Under the pieces are notes generated by a model. The model ran no database searches. It was given only the letters and a program-made list of their open reading frames with translations, and was not told the origin of the DNA. Shown here one piece after another: positions 1 to 11,908 of a stretch of 64,000 nt of DNA; the stretch's first letter is position 1; each line of letters starts with the position of its first letter. Origin of the DNA: Monodelphis domestica (taxonomy: Eukaryota; Chordata; Mammalia; Didelphimorphia; Didelphidae); the NCBI RefSeq assembly GCF_027887165.1, contig NC_077232.1:10540257-10604256 (forward strand), written 5' to 3'. The position numbers and the translations under genes were made by a program.

Positions 1-413
1 AGAGTGGGCCCGGGGGGGCTCTCAGACTATGCCCTGGCACAGAGCGATCCCTGGGGGGGGGAGAGCCAAGGAGGGACAGAGGAGCCGAGTGGGCAGGCCG
101 CTTGGCAGAGGGAGCCTCTGCGGATAAGGAGGGCGTGCCAGCGGGGCAGGGGAGGGAGGCCCAGGCTGCGGCCCATCCTCCTGGCTGGGATTCCTGGCCT
201 CCCTGACCCCAGCCCTGCTCAGGCTGCCCTCTCACACAGTGTGGCTTCAGCACCCCAAGCATTGCGGGGGTCCCCTCAAAGTGATTTCTCCCTGAGGGGA
301 GGACACCCACCCCCAAACATCCAGGGAGGCAGTGCCACACGTTCCCTGATGGCAGAGGCTAGCAGGGGGACTCTGAGGAAGAGGCACTTGCCTTGTCCAG
401 GCAGCTGAGAGGC
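1..413. other. GC-rich unassigned sequence
   Basis: I recognise no gene, RNA or repeat family here. A 134-codon frame is open on the plus strand, but it has no recognisable domain and such frames are expected by chance in GC-rich DNA. Confidence 0.5.
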
Positions 414-1969
414 AGCCATGGCCCGAGAGGGAGGAGGGATGATGGCACCCTGCCTCGGCCAGGGATGCTCAGGACAGCCATGGCCCGAGGGGGAGGAGGG
501 ATGATGGCACCCTGCCCCGGTCAGGGATGCTCAGGACAGCCATGGCCCGAGGGGGAGGAGGGATGATGGCACCCTGCCCCGGTCAGGGATGCTCAGGACA
601 GCCATGGCCCGAGGGGGAGGAGGGATGATGGCACCCTGCCTCGGCCAGGGATGCTCAGGACAGCCATGGCCCGAGAGGGGAGGAGGGATGATGGTACCCT
701 GCCCCGGCCAGGGATGCTCAGGAGAGCCATGGCCCGAGGGGGAGGAGGGATGATGGCACCCTGCCTCGGCCAGGGATGCTCAGGACAGCCATGGCCCGAG
801 AGGGGAGGAGGGATGATGGTACCCTGCCCCGGCCAGGGATGCTCAGGACAGCCATGGCCCGAGAGGGGAGGAGGGATGATGGTACCCTGCCCCGGCCAGG
901 GATACTCAGGACAGCCATGGCCCGAGAGGGGAGGAGGGATGATGGTACCCTGCCCCGGCCAGGGATGCTCAGGACAGCCATGGCCCGAGGGGGAGGAGGG
1001 ATGATGGCACCCTGCCCCGGCCAGGGATACTCAGGAGAGCCATGGCCCGAGGGGGAGGAGGGATGATGGCACCCTGCCCCGGCCAGGGATGCTCAGGACA
1101 GCCATGGCCCGAGGGGGAGGAGGGATGATGGCACCCTGCCTCGGCCAGGGATGCTCAGGACAGCCATGGCCCGAGAGGGGAGGAGGGATGATGGTACCCT
1201 GCCCCGGCCAGGGATGCTCAGGACAGCCATGGCCCGAGAGGGGAGGAGGGATGATGGTACCCTGCCCCGGCCAGGGATACTCAGGAGAGCCATGGCCCGA
1301 GGGGGAGGAGGGATGATGGCACCCTGCCCTGGCCAGGGATGCTCAGGACAGCCATGGCCCGAGGGGGAGGAGGGATGATGGCACCCTGCCTCGGCCAGGG
1401 ATGCTCAGGACAGCCATGGCCCGAGAGGGGAGGAGGGATGATGGTACCCTGCCCCGGCCAGGGATGCTCAGGACAGCCATGGCCCGAGGGGGAGGAGGGA
1501 TGATGGTACCCTGCCCCGGCCAGGGATGCTCAGGACAGCCATGGCCCGAGGGGGAGGAGGGATGATGGCACCCTGCCTCGGCCAGGGATGCTCAGGACAG
1601 CCATGGCCCGAGGGGGAGGAGGGATGATGGCACCCTGCCCCGGCCAGGGATGCTCAGGACAGCCATGGCCCGAGAGGGGAGGAGGGATGATGGTACCCTG
1701 CCCCGGCCAGGGATGCTCAGGACAGCCATGGCCCGAGGGGGAGGAGGGATGATGGCACCCTGCCCTGGCCAGGGATGCTCAGGACAGCCATGGCCCGAGA
1801 GGGAGGAGGGATGATGCTACCCTGCCCCGGCCAGGGATGCTCAGGACAGCCATGGCCCGAGAGGGAGGAGGGATGATGCTACCCTGCCCCGGCCAGGGAT
1901 GCTCAGGACAGCCATGGCCCGAGAGGGAGGAGGGATGATGGCACCCTGCCCCGGCCAGGGATGCTCAGG
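414..1969. repeat. 62/63-bp minisatellite, about 25 copies
   Basis: Each unit carries the core ctcaggacagccatggcccg followed by a purine run, gatgatgg and a C-rich end. The core recurs at about 415, 477, 539, 601, 664, 726, 788, 851 and onward to 1912, every 62 or 63 bases. Two unit types alternate irregularly: a 62-bp type ending in ggcacc and a 63-bp type with one extra purine ending in ggtacc. The last units have a third form, gctacc. The many ATGs and the frame-preserving 63-bp units make overlapping false ORFs on both strands. The locus is probably length-variable between individuals. Confidence 0.97.
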
Positions 1970-2454
1970 AGCCCATCCCTCCAGCACGGCCTTTTCCCTC
2001 ACTCATTAAGCCTGAGCCCTCCTCACCTGCCAGCCTGAAGGATGTTCCCTGCCGGTGGCTCTGGATCTCAAAGTGACATTATAGGCTGCAATGTCCACCC
2101 GGCGCTGGGCTCTGTGGATCAGATGGAGCCAGGCCCGATGGGTGGAGAGGAGCCGGGGGCCAGCTGGCCCAAAGCTCATGCCCTCTGGTATGCTCTCGGC
2201 CAGCACCAGCCTGGAGGGAGCAGAGTTGAGGAGGGGGAGGAGGAGGAGGGGAGGCAGCCTCTCCTCTCGTTCATCAGCCTGTCCAGTTCTCTCTTCTTCC
2301 CCCCTGAGGCCTCCCCACCTTCCCTCCTTGCCCAAGCCAAGGCTTCCTTCTTCCCAGCCAGTGCAGCCAGGACCAGACCTCCCCACTCTCGCCCTCTGCT
2401 GTCCTCGGCACTCATACCAGGGGATCCCAACACTGGGATGCAGCCACCAAATCA

Positions 2455-2570
2455 CAGACCTAGAGCTGCAAGGGCCAGAGATCCTCAAGGCCAACCCCTT
2501 CATTTTATGGGTGGGGAAACTGAGGCCCGTGGAGGCAAAAGGATGTGTCAGACTCATGATTTGAACTCTG
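2455..2570 (+). repeat. MIR-like CORE-SINE fragment
   Basis: It carries the conserved MIR core gggaaactgaggcccg and the following motif ending in tttgaactctg. It is old and diverged. Confidence 0.6.
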
Positions 2571-2584
2571 TCTACCAACTAGAC

Positions 2585-2825
2585 GGTACAGTGCCCAGAG
2601 TGCCTGGCCTGGAGTCAGGAAGGCCTGGGTTCAAATTTAGCCTGACACCTCCTAGCCGGGTGTCTGTGGGCAAGTCACTTCACTTTGTTTGCCTCAGTTT
2701 CCTATATATAAAATGAGAGCAATAATAGCACTGCTACGGTTGTGGTAAGGAATCAATGAGATCCCATTTGTAAAGTGCTTAGCATGTCTGCCACATTGTA
2801 GGTGCTAAAGAAATGCTTACTCCCT
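2585..2825 (+). repeat. Marsupial tRNA-derived CORE-SINE
   Basis: The sequence contains ggagtcaggaaggcctgggt, ttcaaatttagcctgacac, gggcaagtcacttca and gcctcagtttcctatat in the usual SINE order, followed by the tail motif taaagtgcttagcatgt. This resembles the MAR1/MON1-type SINEs of marsupials and monotremes. Confidence 0.8.
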
Positions 2826-3479
2826 CCCTTCCTTCCCCTAGATCCGTGTTGGCATGCGTGCCCCTGCAAGCCAGAGGGGACGGCTCCATTGCTCCTCTCC
2901 ACATGCCCTGCCCCTCTGCCCAGCAGCCCAGCGTGAGCACTTCCCTCTACCCCTGACTGGGCTAATTTGGGGGACTCACAGGCAGCTTGAGGGTGCCGTT
3001 TGGGCAGGTGATCCCTAAAAGGGTTGCCAGCACTGCCCTAGACCATCTTGTCTCCATCAGGTTCTTTTCTCAATCTCTGTCCTTGTGTCACTCCCCACAA
3101 CCCCCCAGTGTGCCAGGAGATCCCAGAGGGCAGTCATTTGGCTTCTTCGGTGGGCACTTCATGTGTGTTTTTTAATTGAATTTGGGCCTCTCTCCACAAG
3201 GAGCTCCTCACCTGCAGGCGGTACTGCTCTCCTTGGCTTCCTGCTCTTCCTCGTCCTCGCAAGGTGTCCACAGCAACTCTGATGTCCAGAGTCCCCAGAG
3301 GACTGATCCCAGAAGCAGCAGTATGAGGCTGGGAAGCAGCAGCCTGGTGGTCTGGGGATAATGTACCAACTGTGGGGCACAGAGGAGCAGCCCAAGTGAG
3401 AGTCTCCCCCTGGGATGCAGAAAGAACACTTCCTGCCAGCCCTTAAGCTCCATGATGGGCCCCTACCAGGTCTAAGCTC
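2826..3479. other. No recognised feature
   Basis: Unique-looking sequence with short open frames on both strands that carry no domain I recognise. Confidence 0.5.
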
Positions 3480-3780
3480 TAAAGATATCACAGAAAGAGG
3501 AAAAGAACTCCTTGATATAAAAACAGTTTCGGCAGCTCATTTTGTGGTGGCAAAGAACTGGGAACTAAAGCGGGGGGCACGTGCCCAGCAGCTGGGAAAC
3601 AGATGAACAGAGCATGGCAGATGAATGCATTGCCATGGAATACTATTTCTTCATAAGGCATGATGATGGAGAGAGTTTCAGGAAAACCCAGGAAGACTTG
3701 TAGGAACTGATGCAGAGTGAAGTGAGCAGAACCAGAAGGGCAAATGAGACAGCAACCCACTGTCAAAAGAAACCCCTTTG
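3480..3780 (+). mobile_element. Old L1 3' relic
   Basis: The segment contains diverged versions of the end of marsupial L1 ORF2 (ttttgtggtggcaaagaact, tggaatactatttct, aactgatgcagagtgaagtg, agcagaaccag). Frames are broken by stops and it ends in an A-rich tail near 3800. Confidence 0.6.
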
Positions 3781-4194
3781 ACTGCCTGAATTAAAAACAT
3801 TTTTAAAAAACACGTGTAGGCTCTGTAAGAGTTTCATTTGACAAGGCACACCTGGCACATTTGGGGAGGGGGCAGGTTCAGGATCTGTGATTTCATCCAA
3901 CTGGAGAATCTGCCTGTTTGAAAGAAACTTCCTCCGAGGAGCAGGTCAGCAGCCATTCTGCCATTACAGTGCTCAGGACTGGCCTGGGGCCCCAGAGAGG
4001 CCCCCCTGGACACAGCCTGTGTCAGAGGTAGGATCTGAGACCACAATCTGGCATCTGGGAGCAGCGCTTTAGCCATTGTCCTACCCTGACTCTCAAAGAT
4101 CACACCTGCTGCACTGAGCATGTTTTGTTGAAATGAATTTCATTTCTCCCCTGCATGGGTATAGCATGTTCTCTGAGGAAAAGTTGCCAGGTTA
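3781..4194. other. Mostly unassigned, weak MIR similarity
   Basis: Nothing convincing is present apart from faint MIR-like wording near 3950-4080. Confidence 0.4.
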
Positions 4195-4545
4195 GGAGTT
4201 TTGGGTTTTTTTGGAAATTTTATTTTATTAATTAATTTAGAATATTTTTTCCATGGTAACAAGATTCATGTTCTTTCTCTCCCCTCCCATAGCCAGCACA
4301 CAATTCCACTGAGTCATTGATCAAGACTTATTTCCATATTATTATTATTTGCACCAGGGTGATCGCTTAGAGTCTACATCCCCAATCATGTCCCCATTGA
4401 ACCATGTGATCAAGCAGTTGTTTTTCTTCTGTGTTTCCGCTCCCTCGGTTCTTTCTCTGGATGTGGATAATGTTCTTTCTCATAAGTCTCTCCAAATGGT
4501 CCTGGATCATTGCATTGCTGCTAGTAGAGAAGTCCAGGAGTTTTC
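4195..4545 (-). mobile_element. L1 3' UTR fragment
   Basis: Read on the minus strand it matches the 3' UTR of the L1 copies at 20857 and 36645, including the stretch with aattccactg, gatcaagactta, gcaccagggtgatcgcttag and the ctcataagtctctccaaatgg end. It is 5' truncated and non-coding. Confidence 0.8.
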
Positions 4546-5039
4546 TATCTGCCCCAGAGCAATCACTTCCATCTGCATTAGTACAAGGCATCTTCTACCT
4601 AATGCTGCAGGCTCAGTCTCCCTATTAGGATGTGGAGAGCCCCCAGGGCAAAAGAACAGTGACCCTGTCTTTGGCTTCAGGCCTCCTATCTCTTGCTGCC
4701 CTCAGTAGTTAGTGTAGACCCCAATAAAATCAGAACTATCAGCTAGCTAGAGCCAGACATGTATGATCTCACCCAAAGCACCTGATAAGTTCTTGGCTGT
4801 TCTTGGCCTGTTCTACCCACTGAAGCAAATATTTTCCTGAGAAACTTGGTTGGATGGTTACACATTGACATATTGAATTATTATCCTATAGAAAACTCTG
4901 TCTAAGTTTCAGTGAGGTAAACTAAGTCATTTTTATACTAAGATCATAATTGATTACTATAGTCATTCTTGGTCACCGAGAGACTACCACTACTACTACT
5001 ACTACTAATTGATTATTAACCACATCTATATTAAAGAAT
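4546..5039. other. No recognised feature
   Basis: Only a short (ACT)n run at about 4987-5007 stands out. Confidence 0.5.
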
Positions 5040-6454
5040 TCTGAAATCTCCTTATTTGTCCAGAATCTATTAGTTTTTTATGTTCTCTCTGCCTTCTCGG
5101 CCATAACCCTACTCTGCATTATGATCTAATCTATTGACTCATCAATTCTCTCTCAGGTCATCTCCCCTGAGCTCGCCATTCTCTCCTCTTCTCTTCTTTT
5201 CCTGACTTTTTGGTAAACCAATTCAATTCTACAGCATCCCCCTCCCTTCAATCCTTCCTTCTATCATATTGACAACTCTGCCCACCCAAGGCTCCACCTT
5301 GGATCATTCCCATGCTCTTATATGCACAGTGTTAAATGAAGATGGCGAGAATCAGCCAACCATTCTGACTGGGTTTATGCTATAGATTCATGTTGCACAG
5401 CCTGCACCAGGACCTCACTGCTAGTGGGTTACTCTACAGAACCTCCTTTATCAACTCACTCTTCTGTGCTCCACAGGGGCTCTTCTAGACCTTCTCATCC
5501 TTCCTCAAACCACTCATGGCTTAACTTCCCTCTACTCTCAGTTGAGGTCTTGCCCAATATTTTATAGAAAAAATGGAGACACTTCACTATGGACTCTCCT
5601 CCCCCCTTCCTCATTTCCTATCACTCAGGCACCTTCTGCTACTCCTCCTTGTTCTTCCCTGGTCACATGATTTGGTAGTTGACCAGGGAAAACCCCTCTA
5701 TTTGCTCAAGTGGCCCTATTGCATTTCTATTTCTCTCCCTCTGCCATCCCCACTCTTTCACTAATTTCCAATCTATCTCCATCTCATTCCCTATTGTCTA
5801 CAGACATGCTCATGTTTCTTCCGGAAAAAACTCTCACTGGATCCTTCCATCCTTGTTAACTCTTCCTAGTCTCTTCTACCCTCTGTAACTAAACTCCTCA
5901 AAAAGGCTGTCAACAACAGATGTCTTCACCTTCTCTCTTTGGCCCACAGAAACAGCTCTCTTAATTATCATCTGTGCTGAACATTCACAGTCTACCTTTC
6001 CTGCTCTAACCTCTCTGCTACCCTCCATCCTTGCTTTTCCAACTGCCTTTCAGGCACCTCAAACTGGACATCCAACAGACATCTTAAAATCAATGTGTTC
6101 AAAATGGAATTCATTATCTTTCCTCTCTAGGCCCCCCCCCCCCCCCCCAACTACTTTCCCTATTACAGTAGAGGGCAACATCATCTTCCCAGTCCCTTAC
6201 GCTCCCAACCCAGAAGCCTGGATACCTCACCCCCCCCCCCAATATCCAATATGGTGCCCAAGCCTGTTAATTGCAGCTCTCAATTCTGCTCCTTTGACGC
6301 TGCTCTCACTCTGGTGTAGGTTCCATCATCTCACAGTGGACTACTATAACAACAGTTGGTGGGGGTTGCCCATCTCCAGTCTTTCTCTGTACTTTAATCC
6401 ATCCCCTGCTCTAGACTCAAAATTATATTCTTAAAGTACAAATTTGATCACATC

Positions 6455-6541
<87 letters not shown>

Positions 6542-7800
6542 TCTCTCCCTCCCCCCCCCCCCCCCCCCCGTCTCCGTCTCTTGTCTCTCCATCTCCGTCT
6601 CTTGTCTCTCCCCCTCCATCTCTTGTCTCTCCCCCTCTGTCTCTTGTCTCTCCCCCTCCGTCTCGCGTCTCTCTCTCCCCCTCTCGCGTCTCCCTCTCTC
6701 CCTCTCGTGTCTCCCCCTCTCCCTCTCGTGTCTCCCCCTCTCCCTCTCGTGTCTCCCCCTCTCCCTCTCGTGTCTCCCCCTCTCCCTCTCGTGTCTCCCC
6801 CTCTCCCTCTCGTGTCTCCCCCTCTCCCTCTCGTGTCTCCCTCTCTCCCTCTCGTGTCTCCCCCTCTCCCTCTCGTGTCTCCCCCTCTCCCTCTCGTGTC
6901 TCCCTCTCCCTCTCGTGTCTCCCCCTCTCCCTCTCGTGTCTCCCCCTCTCCCTCTCGTGTCTCCCCCTCTCCCTCTCGTGTCTCCCCCTCTCCCTCTCGT
7001 GTCTCCCCCTCTCCCTCTCGTGTCTCCCCCTCTCCCTCTCGTGTCTCCCCCTCTCCCTCTCGTGTCTCCCTCTCCGTCTCGCGTCTCCCTCTCCCCCTCT
7101 CGCGTCTCCCTCTCTCCCTCTCGTGTCTCCCCCTCTCCCTCTCGTGTCTCCCCCTCTCCCTCTCGTGTCTCCCCCTCTCCCTCTCGTGTCTCTCTCTCTC
7201 CCTCTCCCTCTCTCCCCCCTCTCTTCCCTTCTCCCTCTTTCCGTCTCCCCCTTTCTCCCCCTCTCCTTCCCTCCTCCCCCACCCCAACCCAATGGTTCTC
7301 TTTTGTCTCCAATGTTCCTTCTGGTATTCAAAGTCCCATATCACTTAACCCCCCTTCAACCCTTCCAGTCTCCTTACAATTCTTACTCTTCCATTTGATA
7401 ACATTGGCCCCCTAACTCTTTCAACAAAGATACCTTCTATCTCTCTGCTCCTGGTGTTCTATCTGGCTGCCCCCCCCCCCCCCAAGCCTGGAAGGTTGTC
7501 TGGCCTCTGCCAACTATTGAACTCTCTGGTTTGTATTAAGTCTCATCTAAAATCCCACCTCCTACAGGAAGCCTTCCCCAACCTGTCTTAATTCTAGTGC
7601 ATTTCCTCTGTTGATTATTTCCTATTATCCTGTATCTAGCTTGTTTGGTATATATTTGTTTGCATGTTGTCTTCTCTCAGGTTGTTGTAAGCTCCTTAAG
7701 GGAAGGGATTGTCTTTTGCCTTTTCCTGTATCCCTAGCATTTAGCAGAGTGCCTGGCGCATAGCAGGTGCTTAATAAATATTGATTTATTGATTTTTTTC
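5040..7800 (+). mobile_element. LINE-2 (L2/CR1 clade) 3' portion
   Basis: The right end has the classic L2 3' arrangement: aggaagccttccccaac, gttgtaagctccttaaggga, tagcagagtgcctggcgcat and aggtgcttaataaatattga. Upstream, 5990-6440 matches the L2 coding tail (ctcaaactggacatccaac, caaaatggaattcattatct, tggactactataacaa, aagtacaaatttgatcacat). A large tandem repeat splits the element immediately after gatcacatctctc, and L2-like sequence resumes at about 7285. Coding frames are dead. Confidence 0.75.
6453..7265. repeat. (CT)n/(C)n tract and 21-bp minisatellite
   Basis: A CT dinucleotide run (about 6453-6550) passes into poly-C (6550-6570). About 30 units of a 21-bp repeat follow, of the form cgtgtctccccctctccctct, with tt and cgcg variants at the left end and two 19-bp units. 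Because 21 is a multiple of three, several frames stay open for about 300 codons on each strand. Those frames encode only Ser/Leu/Pro-rich or Arg/Glu-rich repeats and are not genes. Confidence 0.95.
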
Positions 7801-7804
7801 ATCC

Positions 7805-8040
7805 TAACAAAATAATTATAATATAAAATGATCAAATGGTGTTTTAAAGTTTACAAAGTCTTTTATATACATTATTTTGTTTGAGCCTTACAGCAACCCC
7901 AGGAGGGTGGTGCTATTTTTTTTTATCATTTTTATCCTCATTTTATAGATAAGGAAACTTGGCCAAATAGAAGTTAAGTGACTTGCCCAAGGTCACCTGG
8001 CTAGCTGATTTAGGTTGTCTTGATTCTAAATCCAGCACAG
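7805..8040 (+). repeat. MIR element
   Basis: It has the MIR order acagcaaccccaggagggtgg, tcctcattttatagataagg, aagttaagtgacttgcccaa and ggtcacctggctag. Confidence 0.8.
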
Positions 8041-8551
8041 GTGATTCCGTAACATGGGTCCCCATCTCTCTCTCTCTTCTGCCCATGGCAAATCACAATC
8101 TGTCCATCCCTAAGGAGATAGCGTTGCTGTGGGTAGACCTCAAGGGCCAGGCCCTGTGGTATCCATCTTTCCATGCTTAGTTAGGCTGTCCTACAGATGA
8201 AGTGCTCCTGTTTATCCTTCTGAGGGTGGTGGATCTGTCAGACTTGGGCTTCAGGAAGCCAAGACTCCTTTCCTGCAAACTTGTAGCTTTTACTAGACTT
8301 TACTAGAGCCATGATGGGGGTGGTGGTAGTGATGGAGGGGAGTAGATTTCACCCCCGTTTTTCAGGGGGCTTCTTACCCTCTCCTTCTGAGCAACATGGC
8401 CAGAGGTTGACTGTAGCTTCCTCTTTCCAGATCCTGATCCTTCCTGCCTGCGAAGACGCATGGGTGAAGACTTGGAATAGGAAAAAAATGGAAGGTCATA
8501 AGTTATATTAAGATTGTATTAAGACTGGTTATATTAATTTATATTAAGATT
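8041..8551. other. No recognised feature
   Basis: Unique-looking sequence; no open frame with a recognisable domain. Confidence 0.5.
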
Positions 8552-8715
8552 GTATGCAGAGTGGCTCAATGGATAGAAAACCATGACTGGAGACAGGAGG
8601 TCCTGGGTTCAAGTCTGACTTTGGATTTTTCTTAGCTGTGTGACCCTGGACAAGTCACTTAACCCCCCATTGCCTAGGCTTCTGCATTGGAACCTATACT
8701 TACTTATTAATTCAA
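8552..8715 (+). repeat. Marsupial tRNA-derived SINE
   Basis: The segment contains gtggctcaatggatagaaaa, ggaggtcctgggttcaagtc, gtgtgaccctggacaagtca and cttaacccc in SINE order. The region around ggttcaagtc resembles a pol III B-box. Confidence 0.85.
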
Positions 8716-8889
8716 ATATGGAAGGTAAGAGTTTAATGGTGGGGAAAAAGGACTTTATGGATGAAGAAAGAACTTGTGTCCCTCTTGTCCAAGAGACTTA
8801 AGAAAGTTTGGATGACAGAATAAAGGTCCATCCACATACTCTAAAGAGCATCACAGAGAAATAATCAGGGAGATCAAGGGGGCACTAGA
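8716..8889. other. No recognised feature
   Basis: Short unassigned gap between two SINEs. Confidence 0.4.
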
Positions 8890-9088
8890 ATCATTTGGAT
8901 AGCACTTTCCAGGTTTGAAAAGCAATTTATAGACATCATCTTTTTGAAAATCCTAATAACTCCGGGAGGCAGATGCCCTCATTTGACAGACTGGGGAAAC
9001 TGAGGCAGACACAGGCTAAGTGACTTGCCTGGGGTCATATAGTTGGAAAGTGTCTAAGGTCAGATTTTTTTTAGCTCTTCCTGTCTTA
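8890..9088 (+). repeat. MIR element
   Basis: It contains gcactttccaggtttgaaaa, ctgggg-aaactgaggcaga, aagtgacttgcctggggtca and a degenerate end that meets the LTR at 9093. Confidence 0.7.
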
Positions 9089-9092
9089 GAAT

Positions 9093-9954
9093 TGTGAGTG
9101 TGAAACTACCCCCCCCCTTATGATTATAAAACTATTAACCTTCTTGATTATTTTAATAACATAATCATTTATTTTGAGTGAATAGTCAAAGTGATACAGT
9201 TTGCTTTACAAAAGTATTGGGATTAGCTATGAAAGTCCAGTTTAGGGTGGTAGCCAATCTTGTTTACATCTTTTGACCTTAAGGCTATAACCATAAGTTC
9301 CTGCCAAGCCCATCACACCCTGTTGGGTAACAGCTCGAGAGTCAGGAAGGAGGGGGAGCCCTGCCTTGGGTAAAGATATGGAGGCCTGCTTTGGGAGGAA
9401 GCCCAAGATGGTCAGCCAGGAGGAGGGCCCCTCTTGTATTTTTTTTAACCCTTACCTTCCATCTTGGAATCAGTATTGATTCCAGGGCAGGAATGGTCAG
9501 GGCTAGGCAATGGGGTTCAAATGACTTGCCCAGGGTCACCCAGCTAGTAAGTGTCAGGCCAGATTTGAACCCAGGACCTACCATCTCTAGGCCTGGTTAT
9601 CAATCCACTGAGCCAACTGAGTCACCAGATGCGTCCCCTCCTCTTGCTTTTACAAACTTCTGACTCCTAAGATTGTCAGTAAAAGACAACAAGAGTGCAA
9701 AGGCCTCTGAAAGGTTGTATTCACTAGCTTAAATCAGCACTTGGGTCACTAATTAAGAACCACCTATGTGAAACATATGATATTATTTTTTGTATGTCAT
9801 AAGATTTCTCTCTATAAAAAAGGCCGTCTTCTAAGGCTCAGGGTCTCTGGTTCTGATGGGACCAGGATCCGGCTTTATTGCGAGGTGGGCCTCCTCTCAA
9901 TAAACCTATTATTTAGCTTGGCGTTCTGTATTGGTGTGATAAATTTTCACCACA
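9093..9954 (+). mobile_element. Solo retroviral LTR with 4-bp TSD
   Basis: It begins TGTGAGTGTGAAAC and ends TTTTCACCACA, and it is bracketed by the direct repeat gaat (9089-9092 and 9955-9958), the 4-bp duplication typical of gammaretrovirus-like elements. In plus orientation it has a TATA-like ctctctataaaa and then a poly(A) signal ctcaataaa. A SINE (9440-9632) is nested inside. The 3' half is repeated in inverted orientation at 17955-18297. Confidence 0.85.
9440..9632 (-). repeat. SINE nested in LTR
   Basis: Read on the minus strand it has the marsupial SINE body (cctagagatggtaggtcctg, ggttcaaatctggcc-like, gtgaccctgggcaagtcatt) and the tail gatggaaggtaagggtt. The inverted copy of the LTR at 17955-18297 lacks it, so it landed after the inverted duplication. 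Confidence 0.85.
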
Positions 9955-10143
9955 GAATCCATACTAAATATCAGTTCCAAGGCAGAAGAGTGGTAAGGGC
10001 TGTGACAAGGAAATCACTTTAAAAGACTGATATATATTAATTTAAGGTCGCCAAGGAATTCAGCTATGTAATTCCTAAATGAAAACTCAAGTCAGCAGTC
10101 AACCTTTTATGGAGTTTTTAATTACAAACAGGAGGAAGAAAGG

Positions 10144-10218
<75 letters not shown>

Positions 10219-11110
10219 AAGGGGAGAGAAGGGAATAGGGCTTAAATACCCCCTCTGTTTAGGCTGGGCCAAAAGGCCCAAGCCCTTAGATAGCTGAGGC
10301 AAAGAAAAGAGATCAGTCCCTATCACTCACGTGACCAAGATGGAGAAACAGTCTCAGGGGCCCCCACCTCCAGCTTCCTTCAGAGCAAGCTTCTCAGAGC
10401 ACAACCTCTCAGAGCAAAACCTCTCCAACCCCCCTAGTCCTCAGACCCCACTATCTTTAAGGAAACCATCCAAGTTCTCTCCCCTCAGTTCTCATATCTA
10501 CCAATCACTGTCCATGCCTTCCCTGTGCCAATGGTGGCTCTATCTTAACCCAGGACCGCCCAGAGGTCTATGGCTTTGCACATGTCTGTTGAAGGTCATA
10601 TTCTCAAATAATTAAATCTTGATCCTTTGCTGCAGCCCTTCCTAAATCCTGTTACCCTGAGTAGGGTGGAGATTGGAATAATTAAATTTTGATCTATGCT
10701 GCAGCCCTTCCTAAATCCTGTTAGGACTGAGTAGGGTATAGATTGTAATTTCCAAGACCTGGTTCTGTCATTCCAAGTATCTCTATTGTATCAATTCTAA
10801 AATCAATCATGACTCAAAGAACTTCCTGTTCTATGCTTAAGCATAGGTCCAAGCCCTTTCCATTGTTCAGCAAAAGGTTTCTGTCCTAAAGTAATCTCAA
10901 GAAGGGAGGAGGAGGAACCTCCCTTGCCAATGGGGTTCACATTCCAATGGTGAAATTTCCAACATTCATAAGTTTAAGAAATTTTAAGGTTTACAGGGCT
11001 AGGCAAAGGGGATTAAGTGACTTGCCCAGGGTCACACAGCTAGGAAGTTAAGGTCACATTTGAACTCAGGACTTCTGGACTCCAAGTCTAGCACTTTATC
11101 TTACTCCTCC
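9955..11110 (-). repeat. SINE split by an LTR insertion
   Basis: A minus-strand SINE occupies 9955-10000 and resumes at 10996-11110 (tgacttgcccagggtcacac, agctaggaagtt, tttgaactcagg). The break is exactly the LTR at 10001-10995 with its gggc duplication. The counterpart in the right arm at about 17800-17954 is uninterrupted. Confidence 0.8.
10001..10995 (-). mobile_element. Solo LTR inserted in SINE
   Basis: It is bracketed by gggc at 9997-10000 and 10996-10999. On the minus strand it starts TGTAAACCTTAAAATTTCTT and ends CCTTGTCACA. A (GA)n microsatellite lies at about 10143-10222. Its start resembles the LTR at 62355. It is absent from the right arm of the inverted repeat and so is younger than that duplication. 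Confidence 0.8.
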
Positions 11111-11908
11111 TCTAGATAATTCTCTCTCTCTCTCTTTTAAAACCACTGCCAGGCTTTGTGAGTAATTATCCTTCCTTTATGACCCCTGATGAAGATAGTG
11201 TTCATAGGAGACACTTGTATCATCATCCCAAAAGACACGGGCTCCATCCTCAGTCTGCTCAGGATCTGTGATTCCAAATTAGCTACCAGGAGGCATCTGT
11301 ACCTGGTCTGAGACCCCTACTTGCCCTGAGGCAGAGCCTCTCCCCACTCATCCCACTTCTGGCCAAACCCCATCCCCAGTGCCAACAGCTGCCTCTGTGT
11401 CCGTCTGTTGGACAAACGGGCAGGAGAAATGCTCAGTCTTTTTCTTGCTGGGGCACCTCTAAGAAAGTTTTTTCTTTCTTGGAAAAGGAAGAGCCTTTCT
11501 GTAATGATTCCTGCTTATTCTTCCTCCTACCATAGTCTCCTCCCAGTTCTCACACTTCACTTCCCCCTTAGACATCAAAACGAGGAAACAAAACTTACAG
11601 TTCTTCCTGGCTCTGGTCCTTCAAGAAGTTGTCTCAGCCCAGGCTAACACTGGGGCCTGGCCGAAGGGGTCTTGGTCTCCCCTGGATTGCCCCAGGCTCC
11701 TCAGGCTGTAGAGATGGGGTTCTTCTCCTCAGATGCCCCCACTGGTCCTTCCTTATACCCAGTTGCTGAGGAATTCATAACTCAAGGAGAGGAAGTGACT
11801 AACTTGGGCTATTTCCTCCCTGAGCAGAAAGGGTGGAGCCCACTTTGTGGAGACACTCAGGAGGTTGGGTCACTCTTCTAGTATAAAGGGAGACTCAAAG
11901 GGAGCCCA

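Noticed and set aside
651..1378. Overlapping minisatellite frames on both strands
   Set aside because: They are produced by the 63-bp units that keep frame; they have no protein character outside the repeat.
414..1969. CRISPR array
   Set aside because: Units are contiguous with no unique spacers, and the context is mammalian.
2006..2716. 190- and 224-codon frames on opposite strands
   Set aside because: They overlap each other and run into SINE and MIR sequence.
6423..7415. Five overlapping frames of 255-323 codons
   Set aside because: All arise from a 21-bp repeat and a CT run; products are monotonous Ser/Leu/Pro or Arg/Glu repeats.
8552..8715. Stand-alone tRNA gene
   Set aside because: Only pol III box-like motifs of a tRNA-derived SINE; no cloverleaf is evident.
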